DNA from: Tagaea sp965279565
GTDB lineage: Bacteria > Pseudomonadota > Alphaproteobacteria > CACIAM-22H2
Length of the DNA: 64,000 nt
Direction: 5' to 3'
Assembly (NCBI GenBank): GCA_965279565.1
Contig: OZ257249.1
Location: 3,720,001 to 3,784,000, forward strand
Part shown: positions 1-8,815 of the stretch, piece by piece
Layout: each line of letters opens with the position of its first letter
Position numbering within the stretch: the stretch's first letter is position 1
Notes under the pieces: model-generated
The model's database searches: none
Told to the model about the DNA's origin: nothing
Seen by the model: only the letters and a program-made list of their open reading frames with translations
Program-made: the position numbers and the translations under genes

Positions 1-510
1 CGCGGCGTGCCGATCGTCGGCCTCGAACCGTCCTGCCTGTTCGCGCTCAAGGACGAGATCGCTTCGCTGCTGCCGGGGGCGGACGCGAAGAAGATCGGCG
101 CGTCGGCGATGCTGTTCGAGGAGTTCCTGGCGAAGGAACACGCCGAAGGCCGTCTCGCGCTCAAGTTCAAGGCGCTGGCGCAGAGCAAGGCGCTGCTGCA
201 CGGCCACTGCCACCAGAAGGCGTTCGATGCGGTCAAGCCGACGCTTGCCGTCCTGAAGCTGATCCCGGGCCTGCAGGCCAGCCTGATCGAAAGCAGCTGC
301 TGCGGAATGGCGGGCGCGTTCGGCTACGAGCCGGAAAACATCGAGGCGTCGCGCAAGATGGCCGATGCCGCGCTGCTGCCGGCGATCGCGAAGGCCGGAT
401 CCGACACGATCCTCGTCGCCGACGGAACGAGCTGCCGTCACCAGATCGCGGACGGTGCCGGGCGCGACGCGGTGCACGTCGCGCGCGTGCTGGCGCAGGC
501 GCTGGCCTGA
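1..510 (+). CDS. FAD/Fe-S oxidoreductase, C-terminal cysteine-rich domain (5' end missing)
   Basis: Only the last ~169 codons are present; the reading frame is open from base 1 and the gene begins outside the window. The fragment contains HCHQKA near its middle and SSCCGMAGAFG further on. These are the CCG-type cysteine motifs found at the end of D-lactate/glycolate oxidase proteins in which an FAD-linked oxidase is joined to an Fe-S domain. VGLEPSC at the start also fits that family. The likely role is oxidation of a 2-hydroxy acid with electrons passed to the respiratory chain. The substrate cannot be read from this piece. The next gene is on the opposite strand and converges 7 bp away, so this gene ends its own unit. 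Confidence 0.8.
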   Translation, partial: RGVPIVGLEPSCLFALKDEIASLLPGADAKKIGASAMLFEEFLAKEHAEGRLALKFKALAQSKALLHGHCHQKAFDAVKPTLAVLKLIPGLQASLIESSCCGMAGAFGYEPENIEASRKMADAALLPAIAKAGSDTILVADGTSCRHQIADGAGRDAVHVARVLAQALA

Positions 511-517
511 CCGGCGG

Positions 518-1258
518 TCAGGCCTTCTTCTTGATCCGCGAGGCCCGGTTCGCGAGAAGCTGCCAGTTTCCGAGCGACATGAGGTGGCTGTAGGCCAGCA
601 TCATCCACCCCTTGCGCCACCAGTCCAGGACCGTGGCGTCGGGAAGCGCTTCGAATTTCTTCGCGTCGATCGTGCGGAAGCCCTGCAGCGTGATCGACCG
701 GCCGTCCGACATCTGGATCGACGCGCGGTTGTCGACGAACAGGCCGGCGGCCTGGCAGGCGCGCGTGAACGCATGCGTCGCGTCGATCTGGACCTGGAAG
801 TCGCCCGCGAAGCGCAGCGCTTCCTCGACGACCTTGGCGGGCTTGCCGTCTACGAACAGCGGCTCGCCGCCCTCGTCCGCGATGGCGCCGATGTCTTCCT
901 CGATGCAGAGCACGAACTCGCCCTGGGGCGTGCGCGTGAAGACGAAGGGGTAGCGGCGGACATAGGCCGGGACGTAGACATCCTCGGCCCACTGCCCGTC
1001 TTCGCCGATGAACAGGTTCTGCGAACCCTCGAAGCCGAGGACCGCGACGGCGCCGATCGGATCGCCCGACGTGAATACGACGGGATAGTTCCGCGCGGCA
1101 GAAGTGAACTCGATTCCCGCGAGCGGAACGGAATTCACGTGGCTCGCGAACGCCGCGTTGCGCGGCCGCACGAACCGCTTGGCGGCGTGCCGCACCCGGT
1201 CGAGCGGCACGGGGTTACGGTAGAATACGGGTGTCGTAGCTGCGATCGCGTCTGACAT
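518..1258 (-). CDS. SapC family protein
   Basis: 246 aa, from an ATG at 1258 (MSDAIAATTPVF). The frame stays open further upstream, but the sequence before this ATG is not protein-like. The N-terminal block with VPLAGIEFTSAARNYPVVF, the central FVFTRTPQGEFVLCIEED and the tryptophan-rich C-terminus match SapC-family proteins, which are common in Alphaproteobacteria. The name comes from the S-layer-associated SapC protein; the biochemical role is poorly known. There is no signal peptide and no membrane segment. The gene is monocistronic between a convergent oxidase and a divergent small secreted protein. Confidence 0.75.
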   Translation of the reverse strand: MSDAIAATTPVFYRNPVPLDRVRHAAKRFVRPRNAAFASHVNSVPLAGIEFTSAARNYPVVFTSGDPIGAVAVLGFEGSQNLFIGEDGQWAEDVYVPAYVRRYPFVFTRTPQGEFVLCIEEDIGAIADEGGEPLFVDGKPAKVVEEALRFAGDFQVQIDATHAFTRACQAAGLFVDNRASIQMSDGRSITLQGFRTIDAKKFEALPDATVLDWWRKGWMMLAYSHLMSLGNWQLLANRASRIKKKA

Positions 1259-1370
1259 TGCCGGGCGAACATAGCCCGTTTCGCCCAAGTTTCGCCACGA
1301 CTTCGCACGACTATTCGCGCGACGCCGGTCTGTGCTAGGGCTATCCGGCAACCGTGTTCGGGAGGGAACT

Positions 1371-1787
1371 TTGCGCATTCGCGCCGCCGTCCTCGGACTT
1401 GTCGCGCTCGTCAGTCTTTCCCGTCCCGGCCTTGCGGCCCAGTGGGAAGAGGCCGGCGAAACCGCAGGCGGCAATCCGGTCTATGTCGACGTCGCAGGCA
1501 TGCGCGTGGGCGGCGCCGTGCGCACGGCCTGGATCCGGGTCGTCTATCGCCAGCCGATCCAAGCCGGCAATGTCCGCGCGGCAAGCATGGAAGCGCTCGC
1601 CCATTTCGACTGCTCTTCCGGCGAGAATGCCGGCCTGCGCGTGATGCTGTACGAGGACGAAGAGGGCCAGAAACTGGCCCTCGCCCGCGAGGAGCGCGAG
1701 ACCCGGTTCGGCGTCGAGCCGGACGGCTCGATCGGCCGCGTCGCGCATGCGCGGGTCTGCCGGGATCACCCCGCTCAGTCGAACTGA
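1371..1787 (+). CDS. Small secreted protein, surface-adhesin-E-like
   Basis: About 138 aa if translation starts at the TTG at 1371, which has GGGAGGG about 5 bases upstream and is followed at once by a signal peptide (RIRAAVLGLVALVSL, cleavage near GLAAQ). An earlier in-frame start at 1332 would put a polar stretch before the signal peptide and has no good ribosome site. The mature part starts with W, has NPVYVDVAGMRVGG and a conserved-looking AWIRVVY, and one Cys pair (HFDCSS, ARVCRD). This layout resembles the short periplasmic surface-adhesin E-like family, whose function is unclear. The match is by pattern only. Confidence 0.55.
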   Translation: MRIRAAVLGLVALVSLSRPGLAAQWEEAGETAGGNPVYVDVAGMRVGGAVRTAWIRVVYRQPIQAGNVRAASMEALAHFDCSSGENAGLRVMLYEDEEGQKLALAREERETRFGVEPDGSIGRVAHARVCRDHPAQSN

Positions 1788-1866
1788 AATCTTCTTGTCA
1801 TAAATCCGCCAACGCGGTGAGATACAAGAAAGATCGGGGCGCCGGATGGTGCCCCCGGGCGGGGAA

Positions 1867-2913
1867 ATGTCGCATATCGTCATCGAATCAGTCAGCCGAC
1901 TCTGGGGTCAGGTGCATGCGCTCGACCGGGTCTCGTTCCGGGTCGAATCCGGGCAGTTCGCCGTCCTGCTGGGGCCGTCGGGGTGCGGCAAGTCGACCCT
2001 GCTGCGCATCCTCGCGGGTCTCGACCAGCCGACCGGGGGCCGCATCCACATCGCGGGCAACGACGTCACCGACTTGCCGCCGGCCCGGCGCGGCATCTCG
2101 ATGGTGTTCCAGTCCTACGCGCTCTTCCCGCATCTGACCGTCGCCCAGAACATCTGCTTCGGGCTCGAGGTGCGCAAGGTCCCTGCCAACGAGCGCGCGA
2201 AGCGGCTTGCGCAGGCCAGCGAACTTCTCGGCCTCTCCGCACTGCTCGACCGCAAGCCGTCGCAGCTGTCGGGCGGCCAGCAGCAGCGTGTGGCGCTCGG
2301 CCGTGCGATCGTCGCGCAGTCGCCGGTGTGCCTGATGGACGAGCCGCTCTCGAATCTCGACGCGCAGCTGCGGCAGGAAATGCGCCTCGAGATCCGCGAG
2401 TTGCAGCGCCGTCTCGGCATCACGATGCTCTACGTCACCCACGACCAGGTCGAGGCGATGACGATGGCCGACCAGGTCGTGCTGATGCGCAACGGGCGCA
2501 TCGAGCAGGACGGCACGCCCGAAGAACTCTATTCGCGACCGGCGACCGCCTTCGCAGCCCGGTTCCTTGGAACGCCGCCGATGAATGTCGTGGCGCTCGA
2601 CGCGGCGGGCGCGATCGAGGGATCGGCCGGAAACCGCGTCGCCGAAGCCGGCTTGGGCTTCGCGCTCGGCATCCGGCCCGAAGACATCCGCATCGCGCAG
2701 GGGGGCATCCAGGCGCGCATCGAGACGGTCGAGTATCTCGGCGCCGACACGCTCGTCGCAGGTCGCATCGGCAAGGAAACCATCGTGGCGCGCCTGCCCG
2801 GTCGGGTGCGCCACGGCGTCGGCGAGACCGTGGCGCTCGCCTGGGACAAGGACCGCCAGCACATCTTCAACCTTTCGGACGGCAACCGCATCGATGCGGC
2901 CGCCGTCCGTTAG
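1867..2913 (+). CDS. ABC transporter ATPase, MalK/UgpC type
   Basis: 348 aa from the ATG at 1867 (MSHIVIESV), preceded by GGGCGGGGAA; an upstream in-frame start at 1846 is less likely. Walker A GPSGCGKST at residues 36-44, Q-loop MVFQSYALFP near 79-88, signature LSGGQQQR at 134-141 and Walker B CLMDEPLSNLD at 155-165 are all intact. The switch His is in TMLYVTHDQ. A C-terminal regulatory region follows, giving the usual length for ATPases of carbohydrate and glycerol-3-phosphate importers. It energises the permeases encoded at 4281 and 5153, and begins a binding protein-permease-permease operon. It could also serve the ATPase-less importer at 13503-16483. Confidence 0.93.
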   Translation: MSHIVIESVSRLWGQVHALDRVSFRVESGQFAVLLGPSGCGKSTLLRILAGLDQPTGGRIHIAGNDVTDLPPARRGISMVFQSYALFPHLTVAQNICFGLEVRKVPANERAKRLAQASELLGLSALLDRKPSQLSGGQQQRVALGRAIVAQSPVCLMDEPLSNLDAQLRQEMRLEIRELQRRLGITMLYVTHDQVEAMTMADQVVLMRNGRIEQDGTPEELYSRPATAFAARFLGTPPMNVVALDAAGAIEGSAGNRVAEAGLGFALGIRPEDIRIAQGGIQARIETVEYLGADTLVAGRIGKETIVARLPGRVRHGVGETVALAWDKDRQHIFNLSDGNRIDAAAVR

Positions 2914-2938
2914 CCGATCACCAAGAAGGAGAATCTCG

Positions 2939-4234
2939 ATGAATCGCATCCGAAGACTCGCCCTGGCTGCGGGCCTCGCATTGGCAGCCGGCTTCGCCGG
3001 CCTGCCGGCGAACGCGCAGCAGACGAAGCTGACCTTCTACTTCCCCGTCGCCGTCGGCGGCCCGATCACCAAGCTGATCGACACGATGGCCGCCGATTTC
3101 GGCAGGGCGAACCCGACGATCAAGGTCGAGCCGGTCTATACCGGCTCCTACCAGGACACGATCGCCAAGACGCTGACGGCGCTGAAGAGCAACGAAGCGC
3201 CGCACTTCGCCATCCTGCTGTCGACCGACATGTACACGCTGATCGACGAGGAAGCGATCATCCCGGTCGACGAGATGCTGAAGACGGCCGACGACAAGAA
3301 GTGGCTCGAAGGCTTCTACAAGGCCTTCATGGAAAACAGCCAGACCGGCGGCAAGACCTGGGGCGTGCCGTTCCAGCGCTCGACCATCGTGCTCTACTAC
3401 AACAAGGACCTGTTCAAGGAAGCCGGCCTCGATCCCGAGACGCCGCCGAAGAACTGGGCCGAGCAGCTTGCCTTCGCGCAGAAGCTGACCAAGCGCGACG
3501 CCGCCGGGAACACGACCCAGTGGGGCATCCAGATCCCGTCTTCGGGCTTCCCCTATTGGCTGTTCCAGGGCCTGACGACGCAGAACGACGTCCGCCTGAT
3601 GAACGACGCCGGCAACCGCACCTTCTACGACGATCCGAAGGTCGTCGAGGCGCTGCAGTACTGGATCGACCTCGCGACGAAGCACAAGGTCCATCCGCCG
3701 GGCATCGTCGAGTGGGGCACCACGCCGCGCGACTTCTTCGAGCGCAAGGTCGCCATGATGTGGACGACGACGGGCAACCTGACCAACGTGCGCGACAACG
3801 CCAAGTTCCCGTTCGGCGTGGCGATGCTTCCGTCCGGCAAGCAGTTCGGTTCGCCGACTGGCGGTGGCAACTTCTACGTCTTCAAGAAGACGACGGCGGC
3901 CGAGCGCGAGGCGGCGATGAAGTTCATCCGCTTCGCGACCGAGCCGGAGCGCGCGGCGCAGTGGGGCATCGACACGGGCTACGTCGCCGTGCGTCCCGAC
4001 GCGTTCGAGACCGCGCGCATGAAGGAGTACGTGGCCAAGTTCCCGCCGGCCGCGGTCGCCCGCGACCAGCTCAGGTTCGCTTGGGCCGAACTTTCGACCC
4101 ACGAGAACCAGCGCGTCACCAAGGCCCTCAACGACGGCCTGCAGGCCGCCATTGTGGGCACGAAGCCGGCCAAGGCGGCGATGGAGGAAGCGCAGCGCGA
4201 AGCCACGCGCATCCTCCGGCCGTTCCAGCGCTGA
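2939..4234 (+). CDS. Extracellular solute-binding protein, UgpB/family 1 type
   Basis: 431 aa, ATG at 2939 with AAGGAG a few bases upstream. It has a typical Sec signal peptide (RLALAAGLALAAGF, cleavage after NAQ). The mature protein begins KLTFYFPVAVGGP and contains GVPFQRSTIVLYYNKDLF and WGIQIPSSG, which are features of family 1 (UgpB/MalE-like) binding proteins. It would capture the ligand in the periplasm for the permeases downstream. The ligand is not evident; glycerol-phosphodiesters, sugars and oligosaccharides are all used by this family. The gene lies 25 bp after the ATPase and is followed by a GC-rich hairpin before the permeases. Confidence 0.92.
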   Translation: MNRIRRLALAAGLALAAGFAGLPANAQQTKLTFYFPVAVGGPITKLIDTMAADFGRANPTIKVEPVYTGSYQDTIAKTLTALKSNEAPHFAILLSTDMYTLIDEEAIIPVDEMLKTADDKKWLEGFYKAFMENSQTGGKTWGVPFQRSTIVLYYNKDLFKEAGLDPETPPKNWAEQLAFAQKLTKRDAAGNTTQWGIQIPSSGFPYWLFQGLTTQNDVRLMNDAGNRTFYDDPKVVEALQYWIDLATKHKVHPPGIVEWGTTPRDFFERKVAMMWTTTGNLTNVRDNAKFPFGVAMLPSGKQFGSPTGGGNFYVFKKTTAAEREAAMKFIRFATEPERAAQWGIDTGYVAVRPDAFETARMKEYVAKFPPAAVARDQLRFAWAELSTHENQRVTKALNDGLQAAIVGTKPAKAAMEEAQREATRILRPFQR

Positions 4235-4244
4235 CGACCGGACC

Positions 4245-4268
4245 GGGGCGGCCTTCGCCGGCCGCCCC
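4245..4268 (+). terminator. Intra-operon stem-loop after binding-protein gene
   Basis: Perfect 9-bp stem: GGGGCGGCC (4245-4253), loop TTCGCC, GGCCGCCCC (4260-4268), followed by only three T residues. It sits between the binding-protein stop and the first permease start at 4281. Such hairpins usually protect or partially terminate the upstream message so that the binding protein is made in excess. No full U-tract is present, so complete termination is unlikely. Confidence 0.6.
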
Positions 4269-4280
4269 TTTCCGTTCCCG

Positions 4281-5156
4281 ATGAACCGGACGAAAGCGAC
4301 GATCTACGGCTGGCTGCTCCTGCTGCCCGCCTTCGTGCTGCTGCTGGCCTTCACGCACTGGCCCGCCGTCGCGACGCTGCATGCCAGCTTCTATTCCACG
4401 CCCAAGCGCAACCGCCCGTCCGTCTTCGTCGGCCTCGACAATTTCCAGGGCATGGTCGACGATCCGGTCTTCTGGCAGGCGATGTACAACAACCTGCTCT
4501 ACGCGCTGGGCACGATTCCGCTGTCGGTGGCGCTCGCCCTGCTGATGGCGCTGTGGGTGAACGAAAAGCTCGCCGGGCAGGCTTGGCTGCGGCTCGCCTA
4601 TTTCACGCCGACCGTCCTGCCGATGATCGCGGTCGCGAACATCTGGCTGTTCTTCTATACGCCGGACTACGGCCTCATCGACCAGATCGTGCGGGCCTTC
4701 GGCTTCGGCGCCACCAACTGGCTCGGCAATCCGGATACCGTCCTCTACTGCATGATGGTGATGACGGTCTGGAAGGAAGCCGGCTTCTTCATGATCTTCT
4801 ATCTGGCCGCCCTGCAGCAGATGTCGCCCAACCTCGCCGAGGCGGCCTCGATCGAGGGCTGCGGCCGCTGGACCTTCTTCCGCCGCGTCACGCTGCCGCT
4901 GCTGATGCCCACCACGCTGTTCGTGCTGGTCAACGCCGTGATCGGCGCGTTCCGCCTGGTCGACCACATCGTGGCGCTGACCGGCGGCGGCCCCAACAAC
5001 GCCAGCCATCTGCTGCTGTCGTACATCTTCGATGTCGCGTTCCGCTACTGGGACACGGCCTACGGGGCCGCCCTCACCGTCGTGCTGCTGGCGATCCTCG
5101 GCGGGACGGCACTGTTCCAGTTCCTCGTCCTCGAGAAGCGGATCCACTACCGATGA
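4281..5156 (+). CDS. ABC transporter permease, MalF/UgpA type
   Basis: 291 aa, ATG at 4281 (MNRTKATIYGWLLLLP). The upstream extension of the frame is not membrane-like, so this start is preferred. Six membrane spans are visible, the first from about residue 9. The cytoplasmic EAA loop reads EAASIEGCGRWTFF followed by VTLPLLMP, the contact site for the ATPase. ALTGGGPNNASHLL near the C-terminus is typical of sugar-importer permeases of the UgpA type. It pairs with the next gene, which it overlaps by 4 bases (ATGA). Confidence 0.93.
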   Translation: MNRTKATIYGWLLLLPAFVLLLAFTHWPAVATLHASFYSTPKRNRPSVFVGLDNFQGMVDDPVFWQAMYNNLLYALGTIPLSVALALLMALWVNEKLAGQAWLRLAYFTPTVLPMIAVANIWLFFYTPDYGLIDQIVRAFGFGATNWLGNPDTVLYCMMVMTVWKEAGFFMIFYLAALQQMSPNLAEAASIEGCGRWTFFRRVTLPLLMPTTLFVLVNAVIGAFRLVDHIVALTGGGPNNASHLLLSYIFDVAFRYWDTAYGAALTVVLLAILGGTALFQFLVLEKRIHYR

Positions 5157-5971
5157 TCGCGGCACGCGGCCTTTCCCGGCATCTGGAAACGCTCGGCGCG
5201 TGGGCGCTGGCGATCGTCTGGATCGCACCGCTCGTCTATTGCGTGTGGACCGCGTTCCATCCGCCGGAGTTCGCCTCGCGCTTCGCGCTGACCGCACCCC
5301 TGACGCTCGACAATTTCCGCAAGGCGTGGGATTCGGCACCCTTCGCGCAGTATTTCTTAAATACCTTCATGCTCGTCTCGCTCGTCCTCGCCGGCCAGCT
5401 CGTGCTCGTGACCCTCGCGGCCTACGCCTTCGCGCGGTTCGAGTTCGCGGGCCGCGACGTGGCGTTCGCGCTCGTCCTCGTGCAGCTCATGATCATGCCC
5501 GACGTGCTGCTGGTGGAAAACTACCTGACGATGGCCTCGCTCGGCCTCGTCGATACCGTCTTCGCGATGGCCCTGCCCTATATGGCGTCGGCCTTCGGCA
5601 TCTTCCTGCTGCGCCAGACCTTCAAGAGCATGCCCAAGGAGCTGGACGATGCCGCGCGCGTCGAGGGTGCGGGCGGCCTCGCGATCCTGTGGCGCGTCTA
5701 CGTGCCGCTCGCGCGCCCGACCTATATCGCGTTCGCGCTCGTGTCGGTCAGCTACCACTGGAACAACTTCCTGTGGCCGCTGATCGTGACGAACTCGGTG
5801 GGGACGCGGCCGATCACGGTGGGCCTGCGCGTCTTCGCGGCGATCGAGCAGGGCGTGGATTGGTCGACGATCACGGCGGCCACGCTGATGAGCTGCGGGC
5901 CGCTGCTGATCGCCTTCCTGCTGTTCCAGCGTCAGTTCATCCAGAGCTTCATGCGCGCCGGGATCCGTTGA
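5153..5971 (+). CDS. ABC transporter permease, MalG/UgpE type
   Basis: 272 aa. The ATG at 5153 overlaps the stop of the preceding permease (ATGA), indicating translational coupling. It has six predicted membrane spans and an EAA-type loop (DDAARVEGAGGLAI followed by VYVPLARP). It is the second half of the membrane channel with the protein encoded at 4281. HWNNFLWPLIV near the C-terminus is the classic UgpE/MalG signature. Its last 23 bases overlap the end of the convergent aldo/keto reductase gene, so there is no room for a conventional terminator. Confidence 0.93.
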   Translation: MIAARGLSRHLETLGAWALAIVWIAPLVYCVWTAFHPPEFASRFALTAPLTLDNFRKAWDSAPFAQYFLNTFMLVSLVLAGQLVLVTLAAYAFARFEFAGRDVAFALVLVQLMIMPDVLLVENYLTMASLGLVDTVFAMALPYMASAFGIFLLRQTFKSMPKELDDAARVEGAGGLAILWRVYVPLARPTYIAFALVSVSYHWNNFLWPLIVTNSVGTRPITVGLRVFAAIEQGVDWSTITAATLMSCGPLLIAFLLFQRQFIQSFMRAGIR

Positions 5972-6971
5972 GCGGCTGGCGGCCGGTCAGCGGATAGGCC
6001 GGATCGGTATAGCCGGGCGTGGACGGATGGCCCGCCGGCACCAGTGCGGAGAGGACAGCCTCATCCTCCGCCTCGAACCTGAACGCCATCGCCGCGACGT
6101 AGTCCTGCCACTGCGCCAGTGTGCGCGGCCCGGCGATCACACCCGTGACCAGCGCGTTGTTCATGACCCAGCCCAACGCCAACGCCGTGGCGTTCGTCCC
6201 GCGCTTGGCGGCGTGTGCGGCGACCGCCTGCGCGATCGCGAGCGATTCGGGGCGGAACTCCGTCTCCATGATGCGCTTGTCCTTGCGGCCAGCACGCGTC
6301 TCGGGCGGCGGTGCCGCACCCGGCGCGTACTTGCCGGTCAGCACGCCGCGTGCGAGCGGGCTGTACGGCACGACGCCGAGGCCGTGATGCGCGCAGGCCG
6401 GCAACAGTTCGATCTCCGGCGTGCGGTCCATCAGGTTGTAGCAGGGCTGGCAGGCGATGGGTGCCGGCACGCCCATCGCGCGCGCGGTCTCGACGAACGT
6501 CGCCAGCCGCCAGGCGCGGTAGTTCGACAGGGCGTAGTAGCGGATCTTGCCCGCACGGATCAGGTCGCCGAGCGTGGCGATCGTCTCCTCCATCGGCGTG
6601 TCGAGATCGTCGCGGTGGAGGTAGTAGAGGTCGATCCAGTCGGTGCCGAGGCGCTTCAGGCTCGCCTCGCACGCGCGCAGCATCCAGCGGCGCGAGGTGC
6701 CGCGGTCGTTGGGTTCCGGGCCGCCCGGGTTGGCGAGCTTCGTCGCGAGGATCCATCGCGCGCGCTCCGACGCGATTGTTCGCCCGCAGATCTCCTCCGA
6801 CCGGCCGGCCGAATAGGCGTCGGCCGTGTCGAGGAAATTGACCCCGGCATCGCGCGCATGCGCGACGATCGCCGCGGACTCCTTCTCGTCCGTCCGGTCG
6901 CCGAACATCATGGCGCCGAGGCACAGCGGCGAAACCTTAAGGCCGGACCGGCCGAGCTTGCGGTATTCCAT
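5949..6971 (-). CDS. Aldo/keto reductase
   Basis: 340 aa, ATG at 6971. MEYRKLGRSGLKVSPLCLG is the standard beginning of the YghZ/AKR-like branch. The catalytic tetrad is recognisable: Asp48, Tyr53 (DTADAYS), Lys78 (LATKLA) and His119 (YYLHRDD). It would reduce an aldehyde or ketone, or oxidise an alcohol, with NADP(H). It lies 19 bp downstream of the IlvD/Edd dehydratase on the same strand and is probably co-transcribed with it. That context suggests a sugar or sugar-acid pathway fed by the convergent ABC importer at 1867-5971. Confidence 0.92.
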   Translation of the reverse strand: MEYRKLGRSGLKVSPLCLGAMMFGDRTDEKESAAIVAHARDAGVNFLDTADAYSAGRSEEICGRTIASERARWILATKLANPGGPEPNDRGTSRRWMLRACEASLKRLGTDWIDLYYLHRDDLDTPMEETIATLGDLIRAGKIRYYALSNYRAWRLATFVETARAMGVPAPIACQPCYNLMDRTPEIELLPACAHHGLGVVPYSPLARGVLTGKYAPGAAPPPETRAGRKDKRIMETEFRPESLAIAQAVAAHAAKRGTNATALALGWVMNNALVTGVIAGPRTLAQWQDYVAAMAFRFEAEDEAVLSALVPAGHPSTPGYTDPAYPLTGRQPLNGSRRA

Positions 6972-6990
6972 CGTCGTCTCCTTCTGCAGC

Positions 6991-8685
6991 CTACTCGTCG
7001 GTTCCGCTCAGAAAGTCGAAATCGCACCCCTGCGGCGCCTGCAGCACCGTGCGGCGATAGAGGTTGCGGTAGCCGCGCTTGGGAACCGGCGGGGGCTTGA
7101 TCCCGGCAAGGCGGCGCTCGATCTCGTCGGCCGGAACCAGCAGGTCGATCCGCTTCTGCGCGACCGACAGGCGGATGCGGTCGCCGTTCCGCACGGCCCC
7201 CAGCGGCCCGCCGATGGCGGATTCCGGTGCAATATGCAGGACGATCGTGCCGAAGGCGGTGCCCGACATGCGCGCGTCGGAGATGCGCACCATGTCCTTC
7301 ACGCCGGCGCGCGCGAGCTTCTTCGGGATGGGCAGATAGCCAGCCTCGGGCATGCCGGCCGCATGCGGGCCGGCGTTCTTGAGCACGAGCACGTCGCTCG
7401 CCGTCACGTCGAGATCGGGATCGTCGACGCGCTGCGACAGGTCCTCGAGATTCTCGAAAACGACCGCGCGCCCCTCGGTCTCGAACAAAGCCGGCGTGGC
7501 CGCCGCGCGCTTGAAGATGGCACCATCGGGCGCGAGGCTGCCGTGGAGCGCGATAAGCCCGCCGACCTTCGAGATGGGATCGGCGAACGGCCGGATGACG
7601 TTGCGGTCGACCCAGTCGAGTGGTTCATCCAGGCGTTCGCCCAGCGTGCGCCCCTCGATATCGATCGTGTCGAGATGGAGCAGCGGGCGCAGTTCGCGCA
7701 AGACCGCGCCCACGCCGCCGGCCGCGTAGAAATCCTCCATGTAGCCGTCGCCGACCGGCTTCAGGTCGACCAGCACGGGTGTTTCATCCGATATCTGGTT
7801 GATGCGCTCCATTGACAGCGAGATTCCGCGCCGCCCCGCGACAGCCGCGAGATGCACGATGGCGTTCGTCGAGCCGCCCAGCGCCATGATCATCCGGTAG
7901 GCGTTCTCGACCGATTTCCGCGTGATGATCTGCGACGGCCGGACGGGCTTGTCGATCAGGCCGACGGCCACGCGGCCGCTCTCCTCCGCCGCGACGAGGC
8001 GCGCCGCGTTCACCGCCGGAATGGCGGCCGTTCCCGGCAGCGACATTCCAAGCGTCTCGGCAATACACGCCATCGTGCTCGCCGTTCCCATCACCGCGCA
8101 CGTACCCGCCGTGACCGAAAGCCGGCCTTCGACGATGTCGATCTCTTCCTTGTCGACCGTCCCCGCCCGGTATTTGGCCCAGAAGCCGCGGCAGTCGGTG
8201 CACGCGCCCAGACGCTGGCCGCGATGGCGGCCGGTCGACATCGGCCCGGTGACGAGCTGGACCGCCGGAATGTCCGCCGACGCGGCACCCATCAACTGGG
8301 CGGGCACGGTCTTGTCGCAGCCGCCGATCAGCACGACGGAATCCATCGGCTGCGCGCGCAGCATCTCCTCGGTGTCCATCGACATCAGGTTGCGATAGAC
8401 GAGGCTCGTCGGATTGAGGAACACCTCGCCGAGCGACACGGTCGGAAATGCCCGCGGCAGGCCGCCGGCGGCCAGCACGCCGCGCGAAACGGCCTCGACC
8501 AGCTCGTCCATCGTGCGGTGGCAGTTGTTGAATCCCGACGGGGTCATGGCGATCCCGACGATCGGGCGACTGAGGAGTTCCTTCGAGATGCCCATGGACC
8601 GGGCGAAGGAGCGCCGCAGGAACCGCGCGAAATCGCGGTCGCCATAGTTGGTCAGGCCGTTGTCGAGGCCCTTGGAGCTGGTCAT
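6991..8685 (-). CDS. IlvD/Edd family sugar-acid dehydratase
   Basis: 564 aa, ATG at 8685. The cluster-binding cysteines of the dihydroxy-acid/aldonate dehydratase family are in place: Cys55 (NNCHRT), Cys123 (GGCDKT, with Lys125) and Cys196 (AGTCAVMGTAS). The C-terminal RISDARMSGTAFGT block is also present. The family removes water from 2,3-dihydroxy acids to give 2-keto-3-deoxy acids. Length and the nearby importer and reductase fit a sugar-acid dehydratase (xylonate, arabinonate or similar) as well as a branched-chain enzyme; I favour the former because no other isoleucine/valine genes are nearby. Expression is probably governed by the palindrome at 8725-8746. Confidence 0.88.
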   Translation of the reverse strand: MTSSKGLDNGLTNYGDRDFARFLRRSFARSMGISKELLSRPIVGIAMTPSGFNNCHRTMDELVEAVSRGVLAAGGLPRAFPTVSLGEVFLNPTSLVYRNLMSMDTEEMLRAQPMDSVVLIGGCDKTVPAQLMGAASADIPAVQLVTGPMSTGRHRGQRLGACTDCRGFWAKYRAGTVDKEEIDIVEGRLSVTAGTCAVMGTASTMACIAETLGMSLPGTAAIPAVNAARLVAAEESGRVAVGLIDKPVRPSQIITRKSVENAYRMIMALGGSTNAIVHLAAVAGRRGISLSMERINQISDETPVLVDLKPVGDGYMEDFYAAGGVGAVLRELRPLLHLDTIDIEGRTLGERLDEPLDWVDRNVIRPFADPISKVGGLIALHGSLAPDGAIFKRAAATPALFETEGRAVVFENLEDLSQRVDDPDLDVTASDVLVLKNAGPHAAGMPEAGYLPIPKKLARAGVKDMVRISDARMSGTAFGTIVLHIAPESAIGGPLGAVRNGDRIRLSVAQKRIDLLVPADEIERRLAGIKPPPVPKRGYRNLYRRTVLQAPQGCDFDFLSGTDE

Positions 8686-8724
8686 TCGCTTCGCACCCCG
8701 GTTGCCGGCATGGATAGGTTGTTG

Positions 8725-8746
8725 ATAAGATTGTCGACAATCTTAT
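8725..8746. promoter_or_regulatory. Perfect 22-bp palindromic operator (GntR/FCD-like)
   Basis: ATAAGATTGTC is directly followed by its exact reverse complement, centred on TTGTCGACAA. It lies 40 bp upstream of the dehydratase start at 8685, in the gap before the formylglutathione hydrolase stop. The TTGT...ACAA core is the usual shape of operators bound by FCD-type GntR regulators. It probably controls the dehydratase-reductase pair. Which regulator binds it is unknown; none is adjacent. Confidence 0.7.
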
Positions 8747-8815
8747 AGCCAAAATCGGCACCCTTAGAAGAGCGAATTCGCGAATGGCCGGAATTGATTG
8801 CTCGTGCGCCGCTGC

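Noticed and set aside
1792..1830. TTCTTGT...ACAAGAA inverted repeat upstream of the first ABC operon
   Set aside because: The arms are 7 bp with a 25-base spacer and no other support; too weak to list as an operator.
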